The translations under genes and the position numbers were made by a program. A DNA stretch of 64,000 bases from Kitasatospora arboriphila (GTDB taxonomy: Bacteria; Actinomycetota; Actinomycetes; Mycobacteriales; Mycobacteriaceae), in NCBI RefSeq assembly GCF_000717275.1, contig NZ_JNYV01000015.1:62001-126000 (forward strand), written 5' to 3'. The notes beneath the pieces were generated by a model that saw only the letters and a list, made by a program, of their open reading frames with translations, did not search any database and had not been told where the DNA came from. Positions within the stretch are counted from its first letter, which is position 1; every line of letters begins with the position of its first letter. Of the stretch, positions 9,055-16,900 are shown piece by piece.

Positions 9055-9591
9055 ATGACCGCCCACCTTCTCGATATCGAGCACATCCACGTCCTCGTCC
9101 ACGCCGGACTCGACTCGATTGGCTGGTTCAGCGACGACACCCGCAGCACCCCCACCGAAGCCAGCGGCTGACGGCCGAATTAGCCGACACCGTCGGACAG
9201 CTACTCGTCGACGCCACGACTGCGAGCGTGAACAGTCACTACGCCGTCGAGGCCGGCGCAGCTGTGTACACCTACCGGCAGCCGGTCCAGGCCTGGGAAC
9301 CGATCGAAATCCTGAAAGCGATCGACGGCTACGAGTACCACGCGTGCGTTGCATACGGTGGGACAACGCCCCGAAGCCCGCTGCTACTGCGACGAGCTCC
9401 GCCGCGAAACAGTGCGCCGCCTGCACCGCTACCACGACGCGAACGCCTGGGAAATCACCCCGACCACAAAGAGATTCGTGGAATACCCCATCGGGGACTA
9501 CCGGCGGACAAACGAAGTGAGAGCGGCGGCGCCGCAGCACAATCGGCGCGGTGCAGCCCGAGCAGTTCCCCTACTCCTGCGCATTCCCTGA
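9055..9591 (+). pseudogene. Hypothetical gene with two compensating frameshifts
   Basis: ATG 9055 follows AAAGGAGACCGCCG, a strong ribosome site, and encodes MTAHLLDIEHIHVLVHAGLD.. to about 9165. Coding then moves to another frame (RLTAELADTVGQLLVDATTASVNSHYAV...YEYHACVAYGG) until about 9370. It returns to the first frame (PEARCYCDELRRETVRRLHRYHDANAWEI...) and ends at 9591. The switch points lie by CCCCC (about 9151) and CCCC (about 9370) runs, which would fit homopolymer indels. The intact protein would be about 178 aa. No domain recognised. Confidence 0.55.
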
Positions 9592-9841
9592 TGGCCCAGT
9601 GTCACCTAGACGGTGCGGAACCTGTCAAGCAGCTCCACCGACAAGAGGCCACGCGCCCGCGTCGCTGACGCTCCTTCGGGCGTATTTCGCGGCATCTTGT
9701 CGCCTCCGCAACTGGACAGCCACCACACCCCCCAAGTGATCGGCCATTTATCAGGAAATGACCACACTCTGAACCGCTAAATGACACAGAACAATTCGCC
9801 GGAATCGGCCGAAAAGAAAAGCAAAGAAATGGTGAAAAGTA

Positions 9842-9870
9842 TTGCAGGGCAACGTAATATGGCATAGAAT
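9842..9870 (+). promoter_or_regulatory. Candidate promoter of the nrdH-led operon
   Basis: TTGCAG (9842-9847) and TAGAAT (9865-9870) are separated by exactly 17 bp in a locally A/T-rich stretch, about 50 bp before the nrdH start at 9922. This is the best sigma-70-like promoter in this part of the window. The rest of the 9592-9921 gap has no convincing gene. Confidence 0.55.
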
Positions 9871-9921
9871 GGGACTTAGTAAACAACCCAGTCGCACGAA
9901 ACTAACCGAGAGGCCGAAACA

Positions 9922-10167
9922 ATGACTGAGCACACCATCACCGTGTACACCAAGCCCGCATGCGTGCAGTGCAACGCCACGTACAAGGCCCTCGACAAGA
10001 AGGGCCTGAACTACACCGTCGTGGACATCACCACCGACGAGCAGGCCCGCGACTACGTGATGGGCTTGGGTTACCTGCAGGCACCGGTGGTGGTGGCCGG
10101 CGACGACCACTGGTCGGGTTTCCGGCCCGATCGGATCAAGGGGCTCGCTGCTCACGCGGCGGCATGA
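9922..10167 (+). CDS. nrdH: NrdH-type redoxin
   Basis: 81 aa with a glutaredoxin/thioredoxin fold. The redox motif CVQC is at residues 14-17 after ITVYTKPA. The NrdH-typical cis-Pro stretch APVVV and the C-terminal WSGFRPDRIKGL (conserved W-S-G-F-R-P-D) are both present. NrdH proteins supply electrons to class Ib ribonucleotide reductase and are reduced by thioredoxin reductase. AGAGGCCGAAACA precedes the ATG. It heads a plus-strand series of small genes running to the Fic toxin. A plasmid-borne copy could boost dNTP supply in a recipient while the incoming strand is being copied. That is inference. Confidence 0.93.
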   Translation: MTEHTITVYTKPACVQCNATYKALDKKGLNYTVVDITTDEQARDYVMGLGYLQAPVVVAGDDHWSGFRPDRIKGLAAHAAA

Positions 10168-10181
10168 AGAGGGGGAAGCAA

Positions 10182-10460
10182 ATGAGCGTCGACAGTGCCG
10201 AGTTCGCACACGAGATGGAGCAGATCGAGCAGGCCCGAGTCCAGGACATCGTGGCCACCCGTGCCGAGCTGGCAGCGACCTTACGCGCGGCCGGCGAACA
10301 CCTGGAGCACGCGATGCGGTTGTCGGCAGTGCTGGGTGAACGGCAGCTGTATGACACCGACTACGCCGATAGCGCCGCTGGGCCCGATGCAGATCGATGG
10401 ATCGCCGACGCTGCACGCAACATCCGAGCCGCCCACCGCGTCATCACTTCCCTTCCCTGA
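10182..10460 (+). CDS. Small helical hypothetical protein
   Basis: 92 aa from the ATG at 10182, preceded by AGAGGGGGAAG and only 14 nt after nrdH. The sequence is acidic and strongly helical (AEFAHEMEQIEQARVQDIVATRAELAATLRAAGEHLEHAM), suggesting a coiled-coil or small bundle. There are no Cys clusters, signal peptide or membrane segment. It lies within the nrdH operon. Function unknown. Confidence 0.7.
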   Translation: MSVDSAEFAHEMEQIEQARVQDIVATRAELAATLRAAGEHLEHAMRLSAVLGERQLYDTDYADSAAGPDADRWIADAARNIRAAHRVITSLP

Positions 10461-10488
10461 GCAGTCTTTTCGATTGGAGACCCACACC

Positions 10489-10692
10489 ATGACCAACTCC
10501 GCCCCCCATGCACTGAGTGCGGCAGACGAAGAACGGATGGTCGACCTCGACCACACCGCGGCGACCAACTACTTTGCCGGCCCGTTCTGCGGCTGCGGCG
10601 ACTACAGCTGCCCCGCCAATGACAACGACAACGCCCGCTGCGTCAACAACGACCACTTCGTCCCCGCCATAGTCACCTACGACCTCGACTGA
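10489..10692 (+). CDS. Small Cys-containing hypothetical protein
   Basis: 67 aa. The start is the ATG at 10489, with TTGGAGA upstream. The motif FCGCGDYSCPANDNDNARC has four Cys (CGC...C...C), which could bind a metal. It is a member of the nrdH-led operon, 28 nt after the preceding gene. No family recognised. Confidence 0.65.
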   Translation: MTNSAPHALSAADEERMVDLDHTAATNYFAGPFCGCGDYSCPANDNDNARCVNNDHFVPAIVTYDLD

Positions 10693-10728
10693 CCCGCGAC
10701 CCGCCAGCCACCACCTTCGGAGACCACG

Positions 10729-10998
10729 ATGACAGTTCACCGCAGCACCTACGCCGACCGCGCCGCTCACTTCCAGGCCAGTGCAGACACCGCCCGCACT
10801 GCCGGCGACACCGACCAGGCTGCTCACCTCGAGGCCATGGCCCACCGGGCACGCGAAGCCCACGAGGACCGTGCGTGGCGGCACGCTGAGGGACTGATCT
10901 ACGACCACGACGAGTGCTGCATCGAATGCGGCGAGCACATCAGCGACCCCCACGGTCCTGGCTGCGTCTATGCCGACGTCGCCCACGCCACCACCTGA
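10729..10998 (+). CDS. Small zinc-binding-module protein
   Basis: 89 aa, ATG 10729 after TTCGGAGACC. The N-terminal two thirds is a helical, tetratricopeptide-like stretch (YADRAAHFQASADTARTAGDTDQAAHLEAMAHRAREA). It ends in YDHDECCIECGEHISDPHGPGC, a Cys/His module that recurs almost unchanged in the giant methyltransferase-helicase encoded at 13937-20596 (YDSDDCCVDCQAHISDPHEPGC). The shared module suggests a common partner or metal site. The free-standing copy may act with, or compete with, the large protein. Confidence 0.75.
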   Translation: MTVHRSTYADRAAHFQASADTARTAGDTDQAAHLEAMAHRAREAHEDRAWRHAEGLIYDHDECCIECGEHISDPHGPGCVYADVAHATT

Positions 10999-11031
10999 CC
11001 ACGCGTACCGATGACTGACGAGGAGGACCCC

Positions 11032-11667
11032 ATGACGATCACCGCCAGTGACATGGTTACCGACCCAGCGGCGGCCGCCGGTGAGATGCCCGCAGACGAC
11101 GAGGTCCTGACCGTCGATCAGTTCCCCAGCCATTTGGGTGCCGATGTCACCACCGAAGATGCCATCACCACCAGTGTCGAGGCCGCGTTCCTGACCGCGT
11201 TGATGTGGGCGCCGAAAGACGTTGCCCAACAGGTGCGTCAGATCATGACCGGTCCCGACCGGTGGAACCCGTTCTGGAGCCCGGCGCATGCCGAGATCTT
11301 CGCCGCCGTGAGCAATGTCCTCGACGAGGGTGGGCCGGCTACCCCGGTCCTGGTCCAGGCCCGGCTGTACGAGACCGGGCGCCTGGCCCGTGTAGAGCAG
11401 CATCTATTGGCCATCCTGTCCCCCTCCCAGGGTCCGTTGATCGGCGGTGTGGAGCTGCCGCACCTGGCCGCCAAAGTGATTGACCAGTGGTACCGCCGCG
11501 GTTATGCCGGCCTGCTGGCCCGCATGTCTCAGATCCGCGAGACCGTCAGCGTCGAGGAACTCGCCGGGCATTGGGAAAGCCTCACCGGCCACCAGCAGCG
11601 TGCCGAAGAACTCTGGTTGACCAAACGCGACCAGCTCGCCCGCGTGCACCAGGACGGCATCGCATGA
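11032..11667 (+). CDS. DnaB helicase N-terminal-domain-like protein
   Basis: 211 aa from the ATG at 11032, chosen over an ATG at 11011 because GAGGAGGA lies 4-5 nt before it. Residues about 45-150 (EAAFLTALMWAPKDVAQQVRQ..., FWSPAHAEIFAAVSNVLDEGGPATPVLVQARLYETGRLARV) match the helical N-terminal domain of replicative helicase DnaB. In full-length DnaB that domain contacts primase and the loader. The RecA-like ATPase domain is absent. It could therefore engage host DnaB or primase as a replication adaptor or competitor. It overlaps the next gene by ATGA. Confidence 0.7.
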   Translation: MTITASDMVTDPAAAAGEMPADDEVLTVDQFPSHLGADVTTEDAITTSVEAAFLTALMWAPKDVAQQVRQIMTGPDRWNPFWSPAHAEIFAAVSNVLDEGGPATPVLVQARLYETGRLARVEQHLLAILSPSQGPLIGGVELPHLAAKVIDQWYRRGYAGLLARMSQIRETVSVEELAGHWESLTGHQQRAEELWLTKRDQLARVHQDGIA

Positions 11668-11873
11668 GCACCGACTACGTGAGCGGGGGTCCGGTGTTGC
11701 GGGCCGAGGATCTGCACAAGATGGCCTGGCACATGCACCACGACGAAGGCATGAGCTGGGAACAGATCGCGGCCGAGCTCGAGGAACCCCTCGCGGCTGT
11801 CGAACAGATGGCCGCCGCCTATGAACAACTCACCGACAGCGCCGCTGCCGACGCCCAACACGTCCTGTTCTGA
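11664..11873 (+). CDS. Small hypothetical protein, HTH-like
   Basis: 69 aa. Its ATG overlaps the TGA of the DnaB-N-like gene, indicating translational coupling. The centre (RAEDLHKMAWHMHHDEGMSWEQIAAELEEPLAAVEQMAAAYE) has the helix-turn-helix feel of sigma-70 region 4 or small regulators (EQIAAELEEPLAAVEQM), but the match is weak. No other domain. Confidence 0.6.
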   Translation: MSTDYVSGGPVLRAEDLHKMAWHMHHDEGMSWEQIAAELEEPLAAVEQMAAAYEQLTDSAAADAQHVLF

Positions 11874-11904
11874 CCAAATCCCCACTGCGCGAGGAGTCGC
11901 CGCC

Positions 11905-12129
11905 ATGACATCCCCGAATCCACGTCCGACCGCGGAGCAGGCTTTCGCCCGCACCGAGGAGCGGATCCTCGCTGCCGTTGAGGCCGGCCACGAGATGGAC
12001 GGTATGGCGCTGACTGACGAAGACCGGGCCGCGGTGCGCCGGATCGCACGAGGGGAAACCACCGGCAACGACGAAGTGGCCACGCTTCTCGCCGCGATCC
12101 GCGACCGCCAACCGCCCGCCACCAGCTGA
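11905..12129 (+). CDS. VbhA-like antitoxin, first of two tandem copies
   Basis: 74 aa with a GAGGAG site 9 nt before the ATG. The region AAVEAGHEMDGMALTDEDRA, AVRRIARGETTGNDEVATLLAAIRDR has the helix-turn-helix-helix pattern of VbhA-type Fic antitoxins (xxxLEGLExxxxVxxxxxRVxxGExxxxDVxxxxxxRI). It aligns along its length with the next gene (HEMDGMAL.. against HVMEGWDP..). In canonical inhibitors an (S/T)xxxE(G/N) motif reaches into the Fic active site. Here the corresponding position is G..MDG, with Asp in place of Glu. It lies just upstream of fic. Confidence 0.6.
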   Translation: MTSPNPRPTAEQAFARTEERILAAVEAGHEMDGMALTDEDRAAVRRIARGETTGNDEVATLLAAIRDRQPPATS

Positions 12130-12141
12130 GGAGGAAATACG

Positions 12142-12381
12142 ATGTCTGTTATGACCGAGGAACCCGAATGGGCGGTGCGCTACTCCGATCTGTTCGCCGG
12201 GTTGACCGATCAGCAGAAGTGGAACGTGCACAACAACATCGCCAACCACGTGATGGAGGGCTGGGACCCTGGGCGCGACGACGTTGCCGACCTGACCGCC
12301 CTCGAACGCGGCGACATCGACGGCGACGAGTACGTGCGCCGAGCCGATGCAAGGATTGATGCCCGGTTTCCCCAACCGTGA
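12142..12381 (+). CDS. VbhA-like antitoxin, second copy, overlapping the Fic toxin gene
   Basis: 79 aa, ATG 12142 after GAGGAGGAAATACG. WNVHNNIANHVMEGWDPGRD, DVADLTALERGDIDGDEYVRRADARIDAR closely follows the VbhA antitoxin pattern, including an N-x-x-x-E-G inhibitory-type motif (N where the family usually has S/T). Its 3' end overlaps the Fic reading frame by 23-35 nt, the usual arrangement of antitoxin then toxin. By analogy it inhibits Fic by blocking ATP gamma-phosphate positioning. Confidence 0.7.
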   Translation: MSVMTEEPEWAVRYSDLFAGLTDQQKWNVHNNIANHVMEGWDPGRDDVADLTALERGDIDGDEYVRRADARIDARFPQP

Positions 12382-13228
12382 ACGCATTCGCGCCCTCGTC
12401 GGAGCCCGCGCCGCGGTGAGCGCCTGGGGTGACTACTTTTGGCCCGGCACCACGGTGCTGGCCAACAAACTCGGCATCACCGATCCGGACACACTCAAAG
12501 TCAAGGAAGCGGCTCGCACCACCCGCCGCGAACAGGAACTACGGGCCGGAACCGTTGATCTGCCACGCACCTTCGACGCTGACCACCTCAAAGCACTGCA
12601 CCAGCATCTGTTTCAAGACGTGTACGAGTGGGCTGGGCAGTACCGCGAGGTGAACATGTCCAAAGACGGCGTAGCATTCGCCGCCCGGGTCGACATCGAC
12701 ACCTACCTGTCCCACGTGGCCACCATTGCCGCTGAGGTGCCCTGGAACGACCTTGACGCCTCCGATCTGGCTGAGCAGGCCGCCCGGGTCTATTCGACCC
12801 TTAATCACGCCCACCCGTTCCGGGAAGGCAACGGCCGCGCCGCCAAACTGTTCGTCTCCCAGCTCGTCGAACCTGCCGGCTACGACTTCGATTACAACGC
12901 CATCGACCCGTTGGTGTGGAACCAGCGCTCAGCACTGTCAGCGCCGGACTTGGGTGATCACATCCCGCACCATGAGTTGCTGACCCCGGTGTTCGCTCAC
13001 ATCCTGATCGAGCGGCCCACACCGCCCGCGCCGGCGGTCGACCCGGACATCGAACTGGCCCGCAAGGCAGCACGATTCGCCCGGCGCGACCATCCCACCA
13101 ACGCCCGCAGCGCGACCACCCGCCCCACGGCCGGGCAAGGTCCGCAATCGACCTCCTGCCGGCCATCGGCGCACTACCGCCGAGACCCCGGGCGAGATAA
13201 TCCCTCCCGCGACACCGGCCGAGAGTGA
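12347..13228 (+). CDS. fic: Fic-domain AMP-transferase toxin
   Basis: 293 aa. The catalytic motif HPFREGNGR is at about residues 156-164, matching HxFx(D/E)GNGRxxR. Upstream is FDADHLKALHQHLFQDVYEWAGQYR, the usual Fic core start. Fic enzymes transfer AMP from ATP to Tyr/Thr of targets (gyrase and topoisomerase IV for VbhT and FicT). The inhibitory helix is not in this protein, so it belongs to class I with separate antitoxins, which are the two genes immediately upstream. An ATG at 12359 is an alternative start. The C-terminal tail carries ARKAARFARRDHPTNAR at about residue 237-253, shared with two other proteins in the window, and ends in a low-complexity stretch. Confidence 0.92.
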   Translation: MQGLMPGFPNRERIRALVGARAAVSAWGDYFWPGTTVLANKLGITDPDTLKVKEAARTTRREQELRAGTVDLPRTFDADHLKALHQHLFQDVYEWAGQYREVNMSKDGVAFAARVDIDTYLSHVATIAAEVPWNDLDASDLAEQAARVYSTLNHAHPFREGNGRAAKLFVSQLVEPAGYDFDYNAIDPLVWNQRSALSAPDLGDHIPHHELLTPVFAHILIERPTPPAPAVDPDIELARKAARFARRDHPTNARSATTRPTAGQGPQSTSCRPSAHYRRDPGRDNPSRDTGRE

Positions 13229-13252
13229 CTGCTGTGGCAACCTGTCTCGGCC
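13217..13252. terminator. Inverted repeat between convergent genes
   Basis: GGCCGAGA (13217-13224) pairs perfectly with TCTCGGCC (13245-13252) over a 20-nt loop, overlapping the fic stop and preceding the end of the opposite-strand gene. The position between convergent genes suggests a bidirectional terminator. There is no T-run. Confidence 0.45.
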
Positions 13253-13265
13253 CCGGCTGACGGTT

Positions 13266-13925
13266 CTAACCGGCCATGTCCTCGCCTTCTTCGGACATGT
13301 CCATGCCTGTTAGGCGCTTCCATTCGGGGGGGATGTGCAGCCCCAAGATCTCTACTTCTTGCTTCGCTCCGAGGTCTGGGCTGATCTGGTGGACCTCGGT
13401 CCAGCGGATAGGAAGGGAGAACGTGGTGTCGATGAATAGCTCGGCCACTGCCGGGGAGGTGTCACGGTTGAGGTGCATGAGGTACCCGTGCTCGGTGGAT
13501 TCGGCGCCCCGCATCTGCCACTTATCGCCGGGGCGTCCCCAGATCGGGAACTTGCTCGGCGTCAGCATCTTGATGAGCAGGGGCCAGTGCATAAAATCTG
13601 ACGGTGTTTTCGGGGGAATCAACTGCCCACTATCGTCGACCAACTCTTGTCCTGCGTTCCTGGTGTAGCGACGGGTCTGGCGGAATTCAGTTGTGCGCTC
13701 CGACCATGAGTGGAGTTCGTTGTCGACGACAAACTCCACCTTTTGCACTTTCTTCGGCGGGCCGGCCAGGTCGGTTTTTCCCCACGACCTGTACTCGGCG
13801 GTCCCGGATACCCGTGTACACGTCTCGGTGCCCTGAAGAAGGCTGATCGCCGCCAGGGTGTCTTCCAGTGTTATCGCCATGCTGGTAGGCATACCAGTAC
13901 TCAGACTGACCCGACCACCATCCAC
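13266..13925 (-). CDS. Hypothetical protein downstream of the giant methyltransferase-helicase
   Basis: 219 aa (ATG 13925; the internal ATGs at 13889 and 13877 are alternatives). It begins 12 nt after the large gene's stop, so the two are probably cotranscribed. Its beta-strand-rich sequence has features such as GTAEYRSWGKTDLAG, VQKVEFVVDNELHSW and FIDTTFSLPIRWTEVHQIS, reminiscent of LolA-like half-barrels, but there is no signal peptide and I would not assign it. The acidic C-terminus is MDMSEEGEDMAG. Confidence 0.65.
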   Translation of the reverse strand: MDGGRVSLSTGMPTSMAITLEDTLAAISLLQGTETCTRVSGTAEYRSWGKTDLAGPPKKVQKVEFVVDNELHSWSERTTEFRQTRRYTRNAGQELVDDSGQLIPPKTPSDFMHWPLLIKMLTPSKFPIWGRPGDKWQMRGAESTEHGYLMHLNRDTSPAVAELFIDTTFSLPIRWTEVHQISPDLGAKQEVEILGLHIPPEWKRLTGMDMSEEGEDMAG

Positions 13926-13936
13926 AGCTCGACGGG

Positions 13937-16900
13937 TCAGTCGTATTCGTGTCCGGGCTGGCCTGGTGTGCGGGAACCCTCGCGCAGCGGTGTGGTGGTG
14001 GCCGAGGTAGACGACGGAGCGGCAACCGCGGCCTGGCGAGGATGGGTGGGGTGGTCCCGCGATGCGATCCTTGCCGCGGCAATGGCTGCCCGGGCCAGAT
14101 CGGACTGTCCGTCGAGACTGGCAGCCTGATCCGATCGGCTACTGGGTTGGGCGCTGTGTTCACGCTGGTACCGGGCATCGGTGAGGGCTTGATACTCCCG
14201 GTCGGCCATCATGGCCCGCACGTCGTCGGCGGAGTCAAAACCCAACTCCTCGACCAGAGCTGGGGTCGGGTTGAGCATCAAACTCCATCCCTCTTCACGG
14301 CCCCGCTCCGAGCAGCGTTCTGCCAGAGCTTCGCGGGCCGCGACGGCTTCGGGGCTGTGTTCGGCTTCGCGGAGCTCGCGCTGCAGGGCGGTGAGCTCGT
14401 CGGTCATCTCCCGCAGCTCGCGGCCGCGGGGAAACTCCCGCAGCGTGACCTGCTGGAGTTCGTCGAGCCGGGCTTTGTCGCGGTCGAGCTGCCAGCGACC
14501 TGAGTCCAAGGTGCGTTCGGCCCCGCTGACCATCCCTTCCAGGCGACGCATGAACCCAGAGTTGTAGGCGGCCCGTGCTGGCGCTGACCGGTCTCCACCG
14601 GTCACCGAGTCACTGTCGAACAACTCACGCAGCGCAATCTCTTTGTGCGGTATAGGCAAATCCTTGAACTGCAGGTACAGCGAGTCCGTCGTCATCGGCC
14701 GCACGACCTCGATGCTGTTGCCGGCGACCTCACCGATGGTCCGGGCGATCCGCATGCCCTGGCCTTTGAGGACGGCGGCATTCTTGCGGAGTTCTTCGAC
14801 CAGGGCGGCGGATGCTTCGGGACGGGCCCGGTAGGTCTGTTCGCCGATCGTGATGACGAAGTCTTCCTTGTCGGCGGTGCGCCAGCGGTGCAGGCCGGGC
14901 AACGCGTCGGTGAGACGGGCGAGCCGTTCCTCGGCGGCCGGCACCTGCCAGCTCAGGTTGTCGCGTTCGCGTTCGATGCTGCGCTGCTCAGCGAAGTGGG
15001 CATCGGCTTCGGTTTGCAACGCGATGACCTGGACGTCGAGTTCGACTTGCCGCAGGTAGCGTTGATCGCCGGTGGCCAACGCTTTGGTCATCGCTGCGTT
15101 CTCGGCGATGGAGTCTGCTTCGAGGTCGGGCATCCGCCGCATGGAACGGTCGGCCTTTTTGAGCTGCTCGATGAAATGGGCTTTGCGGTACACCGTTTGC
15201 CACATGATGGTGTCGTAGGTGCGTTCGGCGACGTAGTTGAACACATGCACCTGGGCGTTTTGGTTGCCCTGGCGAATGATTCGGCCTTCTCGTTGCTCCA
15301 GGTCGGCCGGGCGCCACGGTGCATCGACGTGATGTAGTGCGACCGCCCGGGTCTGAATGTTGGTGCCGGTGCCCATCTTTTCGGTGGACCCGAGCAGCAC
15401 CGCGACCTCACCGGTGCGGCACCGCTCGAACAGCTGCGCCTTGTCCGAGGCCTTGGGGTAGTCGTGGATGAACCGGATGCTGGCCGGATCCATGCCGCCG
15501 GCGACCAGTTCTTCGCGGATCTCGTTGTAGATCGAGAACGACCCGTCGGCTTTGGGGGTGGAGCGGTCACAGAACACGATCTGCAGTCCCCCGGTCCGCT
15601 CGGACGGTTCGCCGAAGGTGTCGAGGTAGACGGTGTCTTTGTGCTCGGCGTGGATGGCCAGGATGTTGCGGGCGACCTGCCAGGCCCGCCGGTTCTCGTC
15701 GTGCGGGTCGCGCGGCAGGTGCGCGGCCAACGACACCAGGGAGGCGTTGCGGCCGTCGCTGGCGACCTTGAGGGCGTTGTCGATGTCCATCCGCCGCGGG
15801 TTGAGATTGTCGGCGCGGTAGCCCAGGTCGGTGATGAAGTCGAGGACCTGTTGGGACGGCTCGAACGTGACGATCTCGTTGGTGGCCCCGACCTTTTCGG
15901 GCAGCTGGGCCGGAACTTGATCGCGGCCGACGCTGTCGGTGAACACACTCGAAATCGCCACCAGATCACCAACGTTGGTGAACTCACCGACCCTGGTCAC
16001 CGACCGCAGACGGCTTCCGGAGCTGTTGAGCTCCACTCGCTCGACGGTGTCGGTGAACGTGGCACCCCACTCGTCGAGGCCGGCCACACCAGCATCGATG
16101 AGCAGGTCCGGGCGCAGATAGGTTTGCATGACCCACAGCTCGGCCAGGTTGTTGGCGACTGGTGTTCCGGTGGCGAACGTGGCGACCCGTTCGACGTAGG
16201 CGTCCGAGGCGATACCGGCCTCGATGGCTTCCTGCCGGCGCACCGACCGCAGATGTTCGAGCTTCATCTGCAGGTCCGAGGCTTGATCGGATCCCGCACA
16301 CGCCAACTCGGCCACGTGCGATTGCCGGGCCAGGTTCTTGTACAGGTGCGCTTCGTCGATGAACAGATAGTCCGCACCCGATGCCTCGAACGTGAGCCCG
16401 GTGTCTTTGCCGGCCTGGTCCAACGCTTCTTCCAGCCGTGTCTCGAGGCGAGCTTTCGCGTTCTCAATGGCCTTGACGCTGGCCTCGTTCTGGATCTGTT
16501 GCTCAGCGTCGGGGCCGTGGGCCCGTTCGATGTCGGCGAGCTGGGCGCGGATGTATTCGGCCTTGGTGCCGGCGTCGACACCGATGCGGGTGAAGGCTGA
16601 GAGCGGAACGATCACCATGTCCCAGTCCTGGGAGGCTGATTGGGCGATGAACAACCGCCGCCCCTCAGCATCGGTCGCGGCGCCGCCGGAGAGCACCCGC
16701 GCTGCGGGATACCACTGCTTGGCCTCGCGGGTGACCTGCTCGACGATGTGGTTGGGGACCACGATCCACGGTTTGTTCACCACGCCGAGGCGTTTGAGCT
16801 CCATCGCCCCCATCAGCATGGTGCCGGTCTTGCCCGCTCCGACCACGTGATCGAGCAGCACGGTCGGTTCGGACACGATGCGCTGCACTGCGTTGCGCTG

